The notes: generated by a model not told the origin, from the sequence alone. Positions 1 to 8,726 are shown, numbered from the stretch's first letter. The stretch: 32,994 nt of DNA from CAWGCA01 sp963820955 (GCA_963820955.1 CAWGCA010000027.1:1-32994), one strand, 5' to 3'. Numbers and translations are program-made.

Positions 1-1
1 T

Positions 2-187
2 GGTGCCAAGGTAACCCCCGAGAGTATCGACATGACCTCCCTCACCACATCAGCCGAGCAGGCCGCGGCAGAGCAAGAGCAAGCACTTACTACGGCGGAG
101 AGCAAAACGCCCCCTGGTACGGCTAGAAGGGAACAGGCCGAGGACGAAACCGAAGCGACAAATACGGCAGCGGCGAAAACGCCTTGA
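2..187 (+). CDS. C-terminal end of an RND efflux periplasmic adaptor (partial)
   Basis: The window opens inside an open frame that runs to a TGA at 185-187. It encodes GAKVTPESIDM followed by a long Ala/Glu/Thr/Lys-rich tail. A 'GAKV' segment just before a low-complexity, polar C-terminus is typical of AcrA/MexA-type membrane fusion proteins, which bridge the inner-membrane RND pump to an outer-membrane channel. The assignment rests mainly on position: it ends 14 bases before an RND pump gene on the same strand, the standard adaptor-pump order. Only about 61 residues are present, so domain architecture cannot be checked. The frame is uninterrupted here, unlike the pump gene that follows. Confidence 0.6.
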   Translation, partial: GAKVTPESIDMTSLTTSAEQAAAEQEQALTTAESKTPPGTARREQAEDETEATNTAAAKTP

Positions 188-201
188 GCTAGGGGGCCAG
201 C

Positions 202-3200
202 ATGTTCTCAAAATTCTTCATCGAACGCCCCATCTTCTCCGGCGTCATCTCGATCGTGATCGTGATCGCCGGGGCGGTATCTGTGTGGCCTCCTGCCGGT
301 CGCCCAGTACCCCGAGATCGCGCCGCCGACGGTCGAGGTCAAGGCCACCTACCCGGGCGCCAATGCCGACGGTGGTGGCGGAAACCGTTGCCGCCCCCAT
401 CGAGCAGGAGGTCATCGGTGTCGAGAACATGATCTACATGTCCTCGGTCAGCGCCAGCGACGGCTCCTACACGCTGACCGTGACCTTCGAGGTCGGCACC
501 GATCTGGACATGGCCAGTATCCTGGTGCAGAACCGGGTCACCCTGGCAGAGCCCAAGCTGCCGGAAGAGGTCAAGCGCCAGGGGGTCAACACCAAGAAGA
601 AATCCCCCAACATCATCCTGATCGCCTCGCTGTCCTCGCCAGACGACCGCTTTGACGAGCTCTATATGAGCAACTACGCGACCCTGCGTATCAAGGATAC
701 CCTGAGCCGCATCACCGGGCGTCGGCGACGTCGGCATCTATCCGGAGAGCGACTACAGCATGCGCATCTGGCTGGATCCGGAGCAGCTGCAAGTCACGGC
801 AGCATGACGACCGGCGAGGTGATCGCGGCCATCCGCGAGCAGAACGTCCAGGTGGCCGCCGGGCAGATCGGCCAGCCACCGGCGCCGGCCGGGGCCAGAG
901 TTTCCAGTACACGGTCAACGTGCTCGGCCGGCTGACCGACGTCGAGCAGTTCGAGGACATCATCGTCAAGACCGGCGAAGGCGGGCGCATCACCCGGCTC
1001 AGGGACGTGGCCCGTGTCGAACTGGGCGCCAAGGTCTACGACATCACCTCGCGACTGAACGGCGCACCCTCGGCCAGTATCGCCGTCTACCAGCTGCCCG
1101 GCTCCAACGCCCTGGAAGTGTCTAAGCAGGTCCGCGCCGCCATGGAGGAGATGAGCGAATTCTTCCCGGAAGGCCTGGAGTACTCCGTCCCCTACGACAC
1201 CACCATGTTCGTCAATGCCTCGATCAAACAGGTCTACATCACCCTGGTCGAGGCGGCGCTGGCTGGTATTTCTGGTGCTGTTCCTGTTCCTGCAGGACTG
1301 GCGCGCCACCCTGATTCCGGCGGTCACCATCCCGGTGTCGCTGATCGGCACCTTGGCGGTCATGCTGGCGATGGGGTTTTCGCTGAATATGCTCACCCTG
1401 TTCGGCCTGGTGCTGGCGATCGGTATCGTGGTGGACGACGCCATCGTGGTGGTCGAGGCGACCGTGGCCCACATGGAGCAGCGGGCTGGATCGAAAGGCC
1501 GCCGCCATCCAGGCGATGAGCGAGGTCTCCGGGCCGGTGGTGGCAACGACCCTGGTGCTACTGGCGGTATTCGTGCCCGCCGCATTTCTGCCCGGCATCA
1601 CCGGCGAACTCTACCGGCAGTTCGCGCTTGACCATCGCGGTGGCGACGGTGTTCAGCTCCATCAACGCCCTGACCATGAGCCCGGCGCTGGCTGCGCTGG
1701 TGCTGCGTCTGCCGCCGGAGAAGAAAAACGCCTTCTTCCGAGGTTTCGACAATCTCTTCAGCCAGGACCGAAAACGGCTACGCCAGCATGATCAAATCGC
1801 TCGTTCGCCGCAGCGGGCTGATGATGGTGTTCGCCGTCGGCCTGGCCGGCTATACCGGCTGGCAGTTCACCCAGCTGCCGACCGGCTTCCTGCCTACCGA
1901 AGACCAGGGTTAACCTGCTGGTTCACGTGCAACTGCCCGACGCAGCCTCCCAGGAGCGTACCGGCGAGGTGCTGGACAAGATCGATGCCATCGTTGCCGG
2001 AGACCGAGGGCGTGGCGGACTGGGTCATTTTCGGCGGCTTCAACCTGATCGACGGTACCGCCTCTTCAAATACCGCCATCGTCTTCGTCACCCTGACCCC
2101 CTGGGAGGAGCGCAAAGACCCGCAGCCTCAGCCAGGAGGCCATCCTGGCCGACCTGCAGCGGGCTTTGCCGCCGATTCGAGGAATCGATCATCTACCCCT
2201 TTCTGCCGCCGGCCATCAACGGCCTGGGTGTGGCCGGTGGCTTCCAGTTCCAGCTGGAGGACCGTGGCGGTATCGGGCCTGCAGGAGCTGAACGTCATGC
2301 TCGAGGAGATCCTGCAGGACGGCAAGGCACAGAGCGGCATGACCGGGCTGAACTCGACCTTCCGCATCGACGTCCCCCAGCTGTTCGCCGAGGTGGACCG
2401 CACCAAGGCCAAGACCCTGGGCATTCCGCTGGACGAGGTGTTCGGCACCCTGCAGGCCTACCTGGGTTCGGCCTACGTCAACGACTTCAACAAGTTCGGG
2501 CGCACCTGGCAGGTCAAGGTGCAGGCGGATAACAAGTACCGCATCAAGCCCGAGGACATCCGCCGCCTGGAGGTACGCAACGCCCAGGGTGAAATGGTGC
2601 CCTTGGGCACCCTGATCGAGGTGGAGCAGACCGTGGGACCGCAGACCATCCTGCGCTACAACCTCTACCCGACCGCCTCCATCACCGGTGCGGCCGCGCC
2701 GGGCTTCAGCTCCGGGCAGGCGCTCAATCTGATGGAACAGCTCGCCGACGAGAAACTGCCCGACCTCCATGGGCTTTGAATGGACCGGCATGTCCTTCCA
2801 GGAGAAAACAGGTGGGCTCGGAGGCCATCTTGGTCTTTGCCCTGGCCATCGTCCTGGTGTTCCTGGTGCTGGCGGCCCAGTACGAGAGCTGGAGCAGCCC
2901 GGCGGCGGTCATCATGGTGGTGCCGCTGGCGGTGCTCGGTACGGTGGTCGCGGTAATGATGAAGGGCGCCGACAACAACGTGTACACCCAGATCGGCATC
3001 ACCCTGCTGATCGCCCTGGCCAGCAAGAACGCCATCCTGATCGTCGAATTCGCCATGGCCGAACAGGGACAAAGGGCAAGAGCATTATCGACGCCGCGGT
3101 GGATGCCGCCAAGATTGCGCTTCCGCCCGATCCTGATGACCGCCATCTCCTCCATCGCCGGCTTTATGCCGCTGGTGGTCGCCGCCGGTGCCGGCGCCGC

Positions 3201-3351
3201 CAGTCAGCAGGCCATCGGCACCGCGGTGGTCGGCGGCATGATCGCCGCCACCATCATGTCGGTCACTTTCACGCCGGTGTTTTATGTGGTGATGAAGCGA
3301 TTGGCAGAGGGTAAAAAAGGCCCCGCTACTGATTCAGAGCCAGCTGCTTGA
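202..3351 (+). pseudogene. RND (HAE1/AcrB-like) efflux pump, broken by many frame switches
   Basis: Inner-membrane proton-driven drug/solute exporter of the AcrB/MexB type. The protein starts MFSKFFIERPIFSGVISIVI, the usual RND N-terminus. It can be followed to the C-terminal helices (around ASKNAILIVEFAMAEQ, FRPILMTAISSIAGFMPL) and a stop at 3349-3351. The TM4 motif GIVVDDAIVVVE carries the paired Asp of the proton relay. The reading must jump frame near 289, 371, 718, 805, 893, 1262, 1486, 1629, 1769, 1911, 2000, 2122, 2175, 2278, 2764, 2808, 3070 and 3115. Fifteen jumps fit +1 insertions, mostly a doubled base in a short run; three fit -1 or +2. Between jumps the protein is well preserved and has no in-frame stops. 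This looks like recent decay or base-calling error near a contig end. The total length of about 1,040 codons fits the family. As written, no functional pump would be made. Confidence 0.9.
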
Positions 3352-3373
3352 AATAATCTTCACTAAACAAACT

Positions 3374-3591
3374 CAGTGCTGTCCCATTAACCTCCAACCG
3401 TCATGCCGGACTTGATCCGGCATCCAGTGAACGCATTGAAAAACCTGGATTCCGGACAAGTGCTTCGCACTTTCCGGAATGACGAACATCAGTGTTCAAA
3501 TTCATGTCTATGTCGCAACTAATCACTATGAAAGAGCTGTCGTATCAATGCGTTCCAGTTATATGTAACGCAACTTAATGGGACAGCACTG
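3374..3591. mobile_element. MITE-like element, 17-bp perfect terminal inverted repeats, 9-bp target duplication
   Basis: CAGTGCTGTCCCATTAA at 3374-3390 is repeated exactly in inverse at 3575-3591. The 9 bases just outside, AAACAAACT, occur on both sides (3365-3373 and 3592-3600), as expected for a target-site duplication. The 218-bp interior has no coding capacity and contains a second, nested palindromic repeat. This fits a non-autonomous transposon mobilised in trans by a DDE transposase that makes 9-bp duplications. No transposase gene is in the window and I do not assign an IS family. The exact duplication implies the insertion is fairly recent. It sits 22 bases after the stop of the broken RND gene. 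Confidence 0.85.
3399..3484. repeat. CGTCAT...ATGACG palindromic repeat nested in the MITE-like element
   Basis: An 86-bp unit begins CGTCATGCCGG and ends CCGGAATGACG. It holds two hairpins: TGCCGGA/TCCGGCA around a 5-base loop at 3403-3421, and a longer nested one, ATTCCGGA...TCCGGAAT with inner arms AAGTGC/GCACTT, at about 3450-3481. A related unit lies at 9443-9531. Such repeats are widespread in intergenic DNA of proteobacteria and have no established function. Confidence 0.7.
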
Positions 3592-3622
3592 AAACAAACT
3601 GTCTGTTTTTTACACCAGCGGG

Positions 3623-3817
3623 TTAACCCATAGTGAGCTGGTGTAACTTTATCAGACAGGCCATTACCATCAGGGCGATACCCCCAATGAATAAGGTTAT
3701 CGCCTCATATCCGATGACATGATAGCTCCCCAGGATCCGGGCAACGCCCGCAACCAGACAGATCAGCATTCCTAGCAACCCGGTGCCATTACCAAGGATC
3801 TCCAGCAGCTTTGCCAT
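3623..3817 (-). CDS. Small two-helix membrane protein, unknown function
   Basis: A 64-residue protein starting MAKLLEILGNGTG. Two hydrophobic segments at about residues 8-25 (GTGLLGMLICLVAGVARIL) and 34-56 (YEAITLFIGGIALMVMACL) suggest a small inner-membrane protein with a short polar link. I chose the ATG at 3817 because GGGGAGA lies about 6 bases upstream. A TTG five codons further upstream would overlap that ribosome-binding site. I recognise no family. It stands alone between the MITE-like element and a gene-free stretch. Confidence 0.6.
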   Translation of the reverse strand: MAKLLEILGNGTGLLGMLICLVAGVARILGSYHVIGYEAITLFIGGIALMVMACLIKLHQLTMG

Positions 3818-4418
3818 ATCGTCTCTCCCCAAGTGTTTAGGTTTTGTTCATTATTTCAGTGCAAGTTTAGTACGCTGCGATGCGGCACACAAATGGGGCA
3901 GGATCGCCTGATCACCATATTTTGCATGAACACTCCAGCCTGAAGATTCAGCTGTTCCACAACTTTAGGCATCATTCTCTGTTGTAGCCCCTATCTGTGT
4001 CCTGGGACTATCGCAACCCAGGAATTTTTTAACTATTCGATCAACCCCAAGCCGAAAAGGCGCAGGGCCCGTAAATAATATTCGTAAACCTGTTCTACCA
4101 AGGCCTGTTGACACTATTAGGATATCCATCGACGGAGGCCATTTTTTCTCAGGACAAGACGCCTTCATGGGGAAAAATGGGCCCGTCCCTGCGGATTGGG
4201 CATCCGCATAGTGTTAACAGGCCCTAGAAACACTTAGTTACATATTCACCCGTTACAGAAACGATTTGAAACATCCGTTGCGGTCTCAGTCACGGTCGAT
4301 CAGCAAATTTTCATCTAAATTGTGTCAAGCCAATTCTTTGTAACGCCAGAACATACGATACTAAATCGTGACTGGCCATCCATAGAAAGGCACCTAACCA
4401 ATAAAAGAGGTGAAGAGT
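3818..4418. other. Gene-free stretch upstream of the DUF2202 gene
   Basis: About 600 bases with no credible gene. The only reading frame of any length (3965-4168, minus) has no ribosome-binding site and no recognisable protein. The stretch contains an imperfect inverted repeat, listed separately. The promoter of the gene at 4419 must lie in its last 200 bases, but no strong sigma-70 pair stands out. Confidence 0.5.
4100..4225. repeat. 126-bp unit bounded by imperfect 18-bp inverted repeats
   Basis: AAGGCCTGTTGACACTAT at 4100-4117 matches the inverse of ATAGTGTTAACAGGCCCT at 4208-4225 at 16 of 18 positions. Arms of this length at the ends of a short non-coding unit resemble a second, older MITE. 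No convincing target duplication flanks it (CTACC on the left, AGAAA on the right), so transposition is inferred from shape only. Confidence 0.45.
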
Positions 4419-5093
4419 ATGAGCATCAACAAACTTTCTCTGAGAGCGCTGGCTGTTTGTGTCATAATTACCGGGCCCGGGCTGTCAATGTCCGGCCCCC
4501 GCTCCAACACCATCTCCAGCCTGGACACCAACGAGCAGACGCATCTGGAATTCATGCGCGAAGAAGAGAAACTGGCTCGCGATGTCTACCTTACGCTTGG
4601 TACGCTCTACCCAAACAGTCCGGTATTTGGAAAGATTGACGACTCAGAGCAACGCCATACTGATATAGTCAAAGCCAAATTGCTTCAGTATGGAGTAGCC
4701 GATCCAAACACCAACGATAATATCGGTGTCTATACCGGTCAGGATTATGGCTGGTACTTCGAAGAGAAATACAAGGCGCTAGTCGAACTGGCTGCTGTCA
4801 GCGAACTGGATGCCATGTACGTTGGGGCATTCATCGAAGAGCTGGACATGCTCGACATCAGTCAGTGTCCGAAAGTCATTGTGGAGACTGACAACGCCAT
4901 TGACGATACGCCCCTATGCGGATTGGTGTATACGGATAAAAAGGATCTTCAGGAAGTCTACTACTCGTTGCTCGATGGCTCGGAGAGTCACCTCCGTTCG
5001 TATGTTCGCAATATAGAAGCCATCATAGGCAAGGGTAACTATGAAGCCCAGGTATTGTCCCAGACAGAAGTGGATATCATTCTCGGGCGTTAG
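4419..5093 (+). CDS. Secreted DUF2202 ferritin-like protein
   Basis: A 224-residue protein with an N-terminal hydrophobic signal segment (residues 7-24), so probably exported. The body matches the DUF2202 ferritin-like pattern: HLEFMREEEKLARDVYLTL (43-60), SEQRH (76-80), FIEELDMLDI (139-148) and GSESHLRSYVRNIEA (188-201). Candidate metal ligands are Glu48-50, Glu77, His80, Glu140/141 and His191, giving a four-helix bundle that could bind a di-metal site; the reaction is unknown. Between helices 3 and 4 is a segment of about 20 residues (151-170). Cys150 and Cys167 bracket it and could form a disulfide in the periplasm. The ATG at 4419 is preferred over a GTG at 4410 because AGAGGTG lies 5-8 bases before it. 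It appears to be transcribed alone, with a hairpin shortly after the stop. Confidence 0.8.
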   Translation: MSINKLSLRALAVCVIITGPGLSMSGPRSNTISSLDTNEQTHLEFMREEEKLARDVYLTLGTLYPNSPVFGKIDDSEQRHTDIVKAKLLQYGVADPNTNDNIGVYTGQDYGWYFEEKYKALVELAAVSELDAMYVGAFIEELDMLDISQCPKVIVETDNAIDDTPLCGLVYTDKKDLQEVYYSLLDGSESHLRSYVRNIEAIIGKGNYEAQVLSQTEVDIILGR

Positions 5094-5106
5094 TCATATC
5101 GCTATT

Positions 5107-5142
5107 GGGATGAGGTAGACAGGAACATGCCGACCTCATCCC
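5107..5142 (+). terminator. Hairpin after the DUF2202 gene
   Basis: GGGATGAGGT (5107-5116) pairs perfectly with ACCTCATCCC (5133-5142) across a 16-base loop, 13 bases after the stop codon. No T-run follows, so it may be a weak or factor-assisted terminator, or an mRNA-stabilising stem. Confidence 0.5.
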
Positions 5143-5296
5143 CCACCTTACCCCCATGTCTTCTGTTGTCTGATATTTTCCTTTTATGCAATCACTGCCG
5201 ATAGATCCATTCGCTGACAACTCGATGGTTTGTGGATCACACAGTTGATCATCTCGCTCGGTATCATTCTACCGAGCAAATTCTTACGGGGCGTCA

Positions 5297-5623
5297 CTAT
5301 CTACGCACAACCACGGCCGTTCCACTGATACTAACCATCAGCATACTCCCCTGACCACCTACGACTTCATAGTCCAGGTCTATCCCTACCACCGCATTGG
5401 CACCTAATTCCTCCGCCCGCTCGGACAGCTCTGCAAAGGCCATCCCTCTGGCCTTTCCTAATTCCCGCTCGTAGGATGCCGACCTACCGCCTACGATATC
5501 TCGAATCGAGGCAAACATATCTTTAAAAATATTTGCGCCAAGGATCGCTTCTCCAACCACCACTCCCAGATATTTTTCAATCCGCTGTCCTTCCACGTTA
5601 TGTGTCGTCGTCAACAACATCAT
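5297..5623 (-). CDS. YbjQ/UPF0145-family protein
   Basis: A 108-residue protein of the YbjQ (DUF74) family. Family landmarks are the start MMLLTTTHNVEGQRI, the central GEAILGANIFKDMFASIRDIVGGRS, ARGMAFAELSERAEELGANAVVGIDLDYE, and a C-terminal strand with SISGTAVVV. Length and motif order match full-length members, which form small cytosolic oligomers. They are often labelled heavy-metal binding, but their function is not settled. There are two ATG codons in a row, with GAGGAAAG just upstream; the second gives slightly better spacing. It is flanked by long non-coding stretches and seems to be a single-gene unit. Confidence 0.85.
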   Translation of the reverse strand: MMLLTTTHNVEGQRIEKYLGVVVGEAILGANIFKDMFASIRDIVGGRSASYERELGKARGMAFAELSERAEELGANAVVGIDLDYEVVGGQGSMLMVSISGTAVVVRR

Positions 5624-5763
5624 ACTTTCCTCAAATATTCCCTACCGCTTTTTGAAAATGCTCTAAATTCTGATGAGTACTCATCGCGCTACAGTCAAGA
5701 TTAATGCACTGAATCGGAACATCCACGAAACGCCTGCACTGATTAATCAGCTAGCTGTACCTT

Positions 5764-5803
5764 GAAAAACTAAGGTGTCTGTTCGGTGCAAGGAGCCACC
5801 TTA
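5764..5803 (-). terminator. Terminator-like hairpin, minus strand, distal
   Basis: On the minus strand TAAGGTG (5803-5797) pairs with CACCTTA (5777-5771) across a 19-base loop. It is followed at once by GTTTTTC, so it has the stem plus U-run form of an intrinsic terminator. Confidence 0.5.
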
Positions 5804-5844
5804 ATCGACAACTCTTATGGACGGCATTTTATTTCGAGGTCGCT

Positions 5845-5887
5845 ATAATAAAATAAAAAGCTGACGGAACCACTAACCATCAGCTTT
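5845..5887 (-). terminator. Rho-independent terminator after the dodecin gene
   Basis: On the minus strand AAAGCTGA (5887-5880) pairs with TCAGCTTT (5864-5857) across a 15-base loop, followed by TTATTTTATTAT. It is about 160 bases after the dodecin stop codon in the correct orientation. A second hairpin with a U-run lies 40 bases further on. Confidence 0.65.
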
Positions 5888-6045
5888 CTATCCGCATGAC
5901 AAGAGAATCAAAAAACCTCGAATTCAGAAGGATAACCATCTGCGGTAACGGAGCTATCTATTCTCCGAATCCGATACAAAATCCCTACGATTTTCTGCTC
6001 TTGCTAATATGTCCTTTTTACGCTTACACAATAAGAGTACGCTGA

Positions 6046-6249
6046 TTAATCGTTGAGAATAAAGGTAACTTTGAGCGTTACCCGGTACTCTGTTATTTTT
6101 CCGTCTTTGACCGCAACCTGCTGATCTTTAACCCATGCCCCCTTGATATTTTTCAGCGTTTTGTTAGCCCTCTTGACTCCTTGTTCAACTGCGTTTTCAA
6201 AACTCTTTGAAGAGGACGAAGTGATCTCTGTTACTTTTGCGACTGACAT
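6046..6249 (-). CDS. Dodecin, small flavin-binding storage protein
   Basis: A 67-residue protein with the full dodecin signature: MSVAKVTEITSSSSKSFE, then AVEQGVKRANKTLKNIKGAWVKDQ and ITEYRVTLKVTFIL. Dodecins assemble into hollow dodecamers that bind flavins in pairs between aromatic residues; Trp39 is the expected stacking residue. The likely role is buffering or storage of free flavin in the cytosol. The start is well set by AGGAG nine bases upstream of the ATG. It is monocistronic, with terminators downstream. Length is normal for the family. Confidence 0.93.
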   Translation of the reverse strand: MSVAKVTEITSSSSKSFENAVEQGVKRANKTLKNIKGAWVKDQQVAVKDGKITEYRVTLKVTFILND

Positions 6250-6639
6250 AGCTAATTACTCCTAGTTTGTTCTCGATGGGTGTATGTTGGACTCTACTCC
6301 ATCAGCTAATCCTATGCCAGCATCAAATCTTACTCACCCCATACTAGGCTTGTCTGTTTTAACGACATTCAAGGGATCCCAATCTTATAGAGGCGAGTTT
6401 CCTAAGTATCTGGGGGTAGTTTATGGCATCCTTGGTCAGATTTTAGAGCCATAGATCATTCAAAATTAATGTAAGTGGAGGTATTCTATTTGGCATAGCG
6501 ACAGGACATATCCATGGACGAAGAGCATTTATTCTCGGTTCATCGGATTTTATAAATCCATATTAAAACAATACTATCGTCTATATTAAAGATAGCGAAT
6601 TCTTGCATCAAACACGGAATAAAGCGAAGCGGCAGATCC
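6250..6639. other. Divergent intergenic region between dodecin and diguanylate cyclase
   Basis: 390 bases of mostly AT-rich DNA separating two divergent genes, so both promoters should lie here. I see no credible gene, repeat or well-matched operator. Confidence 0.45.
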
Positions 6640-7788
6640 TTGGACAACAACAATACAAACGACTTCGATTATCTCAGGCATGTCAGATCGGAACCGCAGA
6701 GGGAAGCTCATGCACGAGCCGAACACCTCAGGATTTTGTTTCGCCACTCTATTTATGTATTGATGGGAAATATTGCGGGGGGCATTACCCTGGCAGTTGG
6801 GTTGTGGGCTACTGCGCCACAAGACCAGCTGATCACCTGGCTGGTTGTCATGATTTTGTTCAATTTCGCCAGATGGATTGCTGGCCGGCGTTTTCCTAAG
6901 GAACTTATCACTGATGTTGAGACTCGACAATGGGAACGGCGTTTTCTGATATCTGTGGTTTTTTCCGGTGCTCTGTGGGGGTCGGCGGGTAGCTTATTTT
7001 ACGTCCAGGATCCACCGGAACAAGGCCTTTTCCTGGCGCTGCTGATTATTGGTATGAGTGCGGCGGCAACGGCCTCACTGTCATATCACCGAATCGCTTA
7101 TCCGGCATTTATACTGCCTGCGATTACTCCTATAGCATTGTGCCTCATGTCGGACGAAAAAGTGACTGCAAAGGCAATCGGGTATGTTCTCCCTTTTTAC
7201 TTCACTCTGCTATACCTGCTGTCGCGGGAGGTCTATAAAACAACACATGAGTCGATTTTGGCCCGGATAGACAGTCAGTATCAAGCCATGCTCGATCACC
7301 TGACCGGAGTGGCAAATCGACGAGCATTCGAAGAAGCAATGCATCGGGAATGGTTCCGTGCAATGCGCAACGAACGTGCACTGTCGCTGATAATAGCGGA
7401 CATCGACAACTTCAAACACTGTAACGATAGGCATGGACATGCCGTCGGTGATCAGGTTCTCAAAGCGGTCTCTGAGGTGTTAGAAAGTCGCATCCAGCGT
7501 GGTGCTGACCTTGTAGCCCGTATCGGTGGCGAAGAGTTTTCGATCGTCTTACCCGAAACTGATTTAGACGATGCAATAGCTCTGGCGGAAAGTATCAGAG
7601 TTGATGTAGATATGCTGTCGAGCAGCTATCCGAATGCGATTCCGAAAGTAACGATAAGTTTGGGCGTAGCGAGTCTTCTACCTGACAATTCTACCAACGA
7701 AGAATCTTTATTTGAGCTCGCCGATTCAGCTCTCTATCGGGCCAAGACAAAAGGCAAAAATAGGGTGGAGAGTATGATTGTACAATGA
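6640..7788 (+). CDS. Membrane-bound diguanylate cyclase (GGDEF domain)
   Basis: Makes the second messenger cyclic di-GMP from two GTP. The N-terminal half (about residues 35-195) has several hydrophobic helices and should sit in the inner membrane as a sensor. The C-terminal half (about 215-378) is a complete GGDEF domain: DHLTGVANRRAF at 219-230, the metal-binding Asp254 in IADIDNFK, and the active-site motif GGEEF at 296-300. RGAD at 287-290, five residues before it, is the RxxD inhibitory site, so product feedback is expected. The start is uncertain: TTG at 6640 is the first usual start codon after the in-frame stop at 6553, and it has no clear ribosome-binding site. No EAL domain is present. 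Confidence 0.92.
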   Translation: MDNNNTNDFDYLRHVRSEPQREAHARAEHLRILFRHSIYVLMGNIAGGITLAVGLWATAPQDQLITWLVVMILFNFARWIAGRRFPKELITDVETRQWERRFLISVVFSGALWGSAGSLFYVQDPPEQGLFLALLIIGMSAAATASLSYHRIAYPAFILPAITPIALCLMSDEKVTAKAIGYVLPFYFTLLYLLSREVYKTTHESILARIDSQYQAMLDHLTGVANRRAFEEAMHREWFRAMRNERALSLIIADIDNFKHCNDRHGHAVGDQVLKAVSEVLESRIQRGADLVARIGGEEFSIVLPETDLDDAIALAESIRVDVDMLSSSYPNAIPKVTISLGVASLLPDNSTNEESLFELADSALYRAKTKGKNRVESMIVQ

Positions 7789-7905
7789 ACTCTGCAGGAT
7801 CAAGCTTTTTCGATGATTGTACTATCGGATTGTCGGTTAAATGGTTGCGGACATTATTTTATTCAGAGATAAGTGCCGAGTATTAAATGAATCGACACAA
7901 TCTGA

Positions 7906-8664
7906 TTAGAAGTAGTTCTTCAGTTTCAACTCGAAAATCGCACCATTTACAAAAAAATGCAGTTCAACGTCAAGTTGCAATTCGATTTCTATCTTCTTCA
8001 AAGCCATCCCCTGCCCACCGGTATAGGCAATTCGCATGTCACTGGGGCTCTCTTTCTCTATATATTTGCTTACCAACCAGTCCACGAATCTCGAAATAAA
8101 ATCGTCACCTATTTCCTGCCCCGTATAAAGTTTTTTAGGTTTGATCACCTTCTTTCCAAACCCGTTATCGATCAGTACTAAAATCATTCTCTTCTCAACC
8201 TGGTAGAGAAGAAGGATGAGTTTGAAACCCGGGAAGTGATGGAGGTACTTCTGTTGTACAAAGGCAGCATGAGAAAAGCTGTCGATCGCGTTCTGGTAAG
8301 CATCCTTGAGCACCGCAGAAACGATCTGGACATCACCCGCAGTGGCGCTCAGTTTCTTTATCAACTCATGGCAGACCGGTGGTAACACGACTATTTCGGT
8401 AAGCGCATTACTTTGCTCGACTTTACTTAGTTTATGCCAACGCGCAAACCGAGGGTCGTTGAAAATAACCGAGAATTGACTCAGGATGGAAATATCGTCT
8501 ATGCCGATGCTTTTTTTCGCCAGATAAAGTTTAAAGGTGTGGTTCAGTTCCGTCAGCGTTAGACTCTTCTTGTGTCGCTCCTCTTCCGACAGGCTCTCTT
8601 CGCACTGATAAACAACAGGCCCTTCCTTGAGAGATTTTCCGCTGCTCTTTAAAAGTGCGTTCAT
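7906..8664 (-). CDS. Orphan GHKL-type ATPase domain protein (histidine-kinase-like, no DHp)
   Basis: A 252-residue soluble protein. Residues 112-248 carry the three landmarks of a GHKL/HATPase_c fold: an N-box (VLKDAYQNAIDS, 118-129), a G1 box (DNGFGKK, 166-172) and a G2-like box (TGGQGMALKK, 215-224), followed by alternating strands to the C-terminus. No H-box/DHp dimerisation helix, transmembrane segment or receiver domain is visible. The first 110 residues are charged, helical-looking and unrecognised. It could be an anti-sigma-type kinase, a degenerate sensor kinase partner or an ATPase module of another system; the sequence does not decide. It converges on the diguanylate cyclase gene but is not co-transcribed with it. 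ATG at 8664 has only a weak upstream purine stretch. Confidence 0.65.
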   Translation of the reverse strand: MNALLKSSGKSLKEGPVVYQCEESLSEEERHKKSLTLTELNHTFKLYLAKKSIGIDDISILSQFSVIFNDPRFARWHKLSKVEQSNALTEIVVLPPVCHELIKKLSATAGDVQIVSAVLKDAYQNAIDSFSHAAFVQQKYLHHFPGFKLILLLYQVEKRMILVLIDNGFGKKVIKPKKLYTGQEIGDDFISRFVDWLVSKYIEKESPSDMRIAYTGGQGMALKKIEIELQLDVELHFFVNGAIFELKLKNYF

Positions 8665-8726
8665 TTTCTATCAGATGTCGTTATATATTCAATACTGCAT
8701 GACTGGGAACAGGTGCAGAACAAGAA

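Larger units (their letters stand above)
5624..6045. other. Intergenic stretch between ybjQ-like and dodecin genes
   Basis: About 420 bases without a credible gene on either strand. Its clear contents are two minus-strand terminator-like hairpins, listed separately, and the presumed promoter of the YbjQ-family gene at the left end. Confidence 0.5.

Noticed and set aside
3965..4168. 67-codon minus-strand open frame
   Set aside because: Its 5' part overlaps the inverted-repeat unit, it lacks a ribosome-binding site, and the protein is not recognisable.
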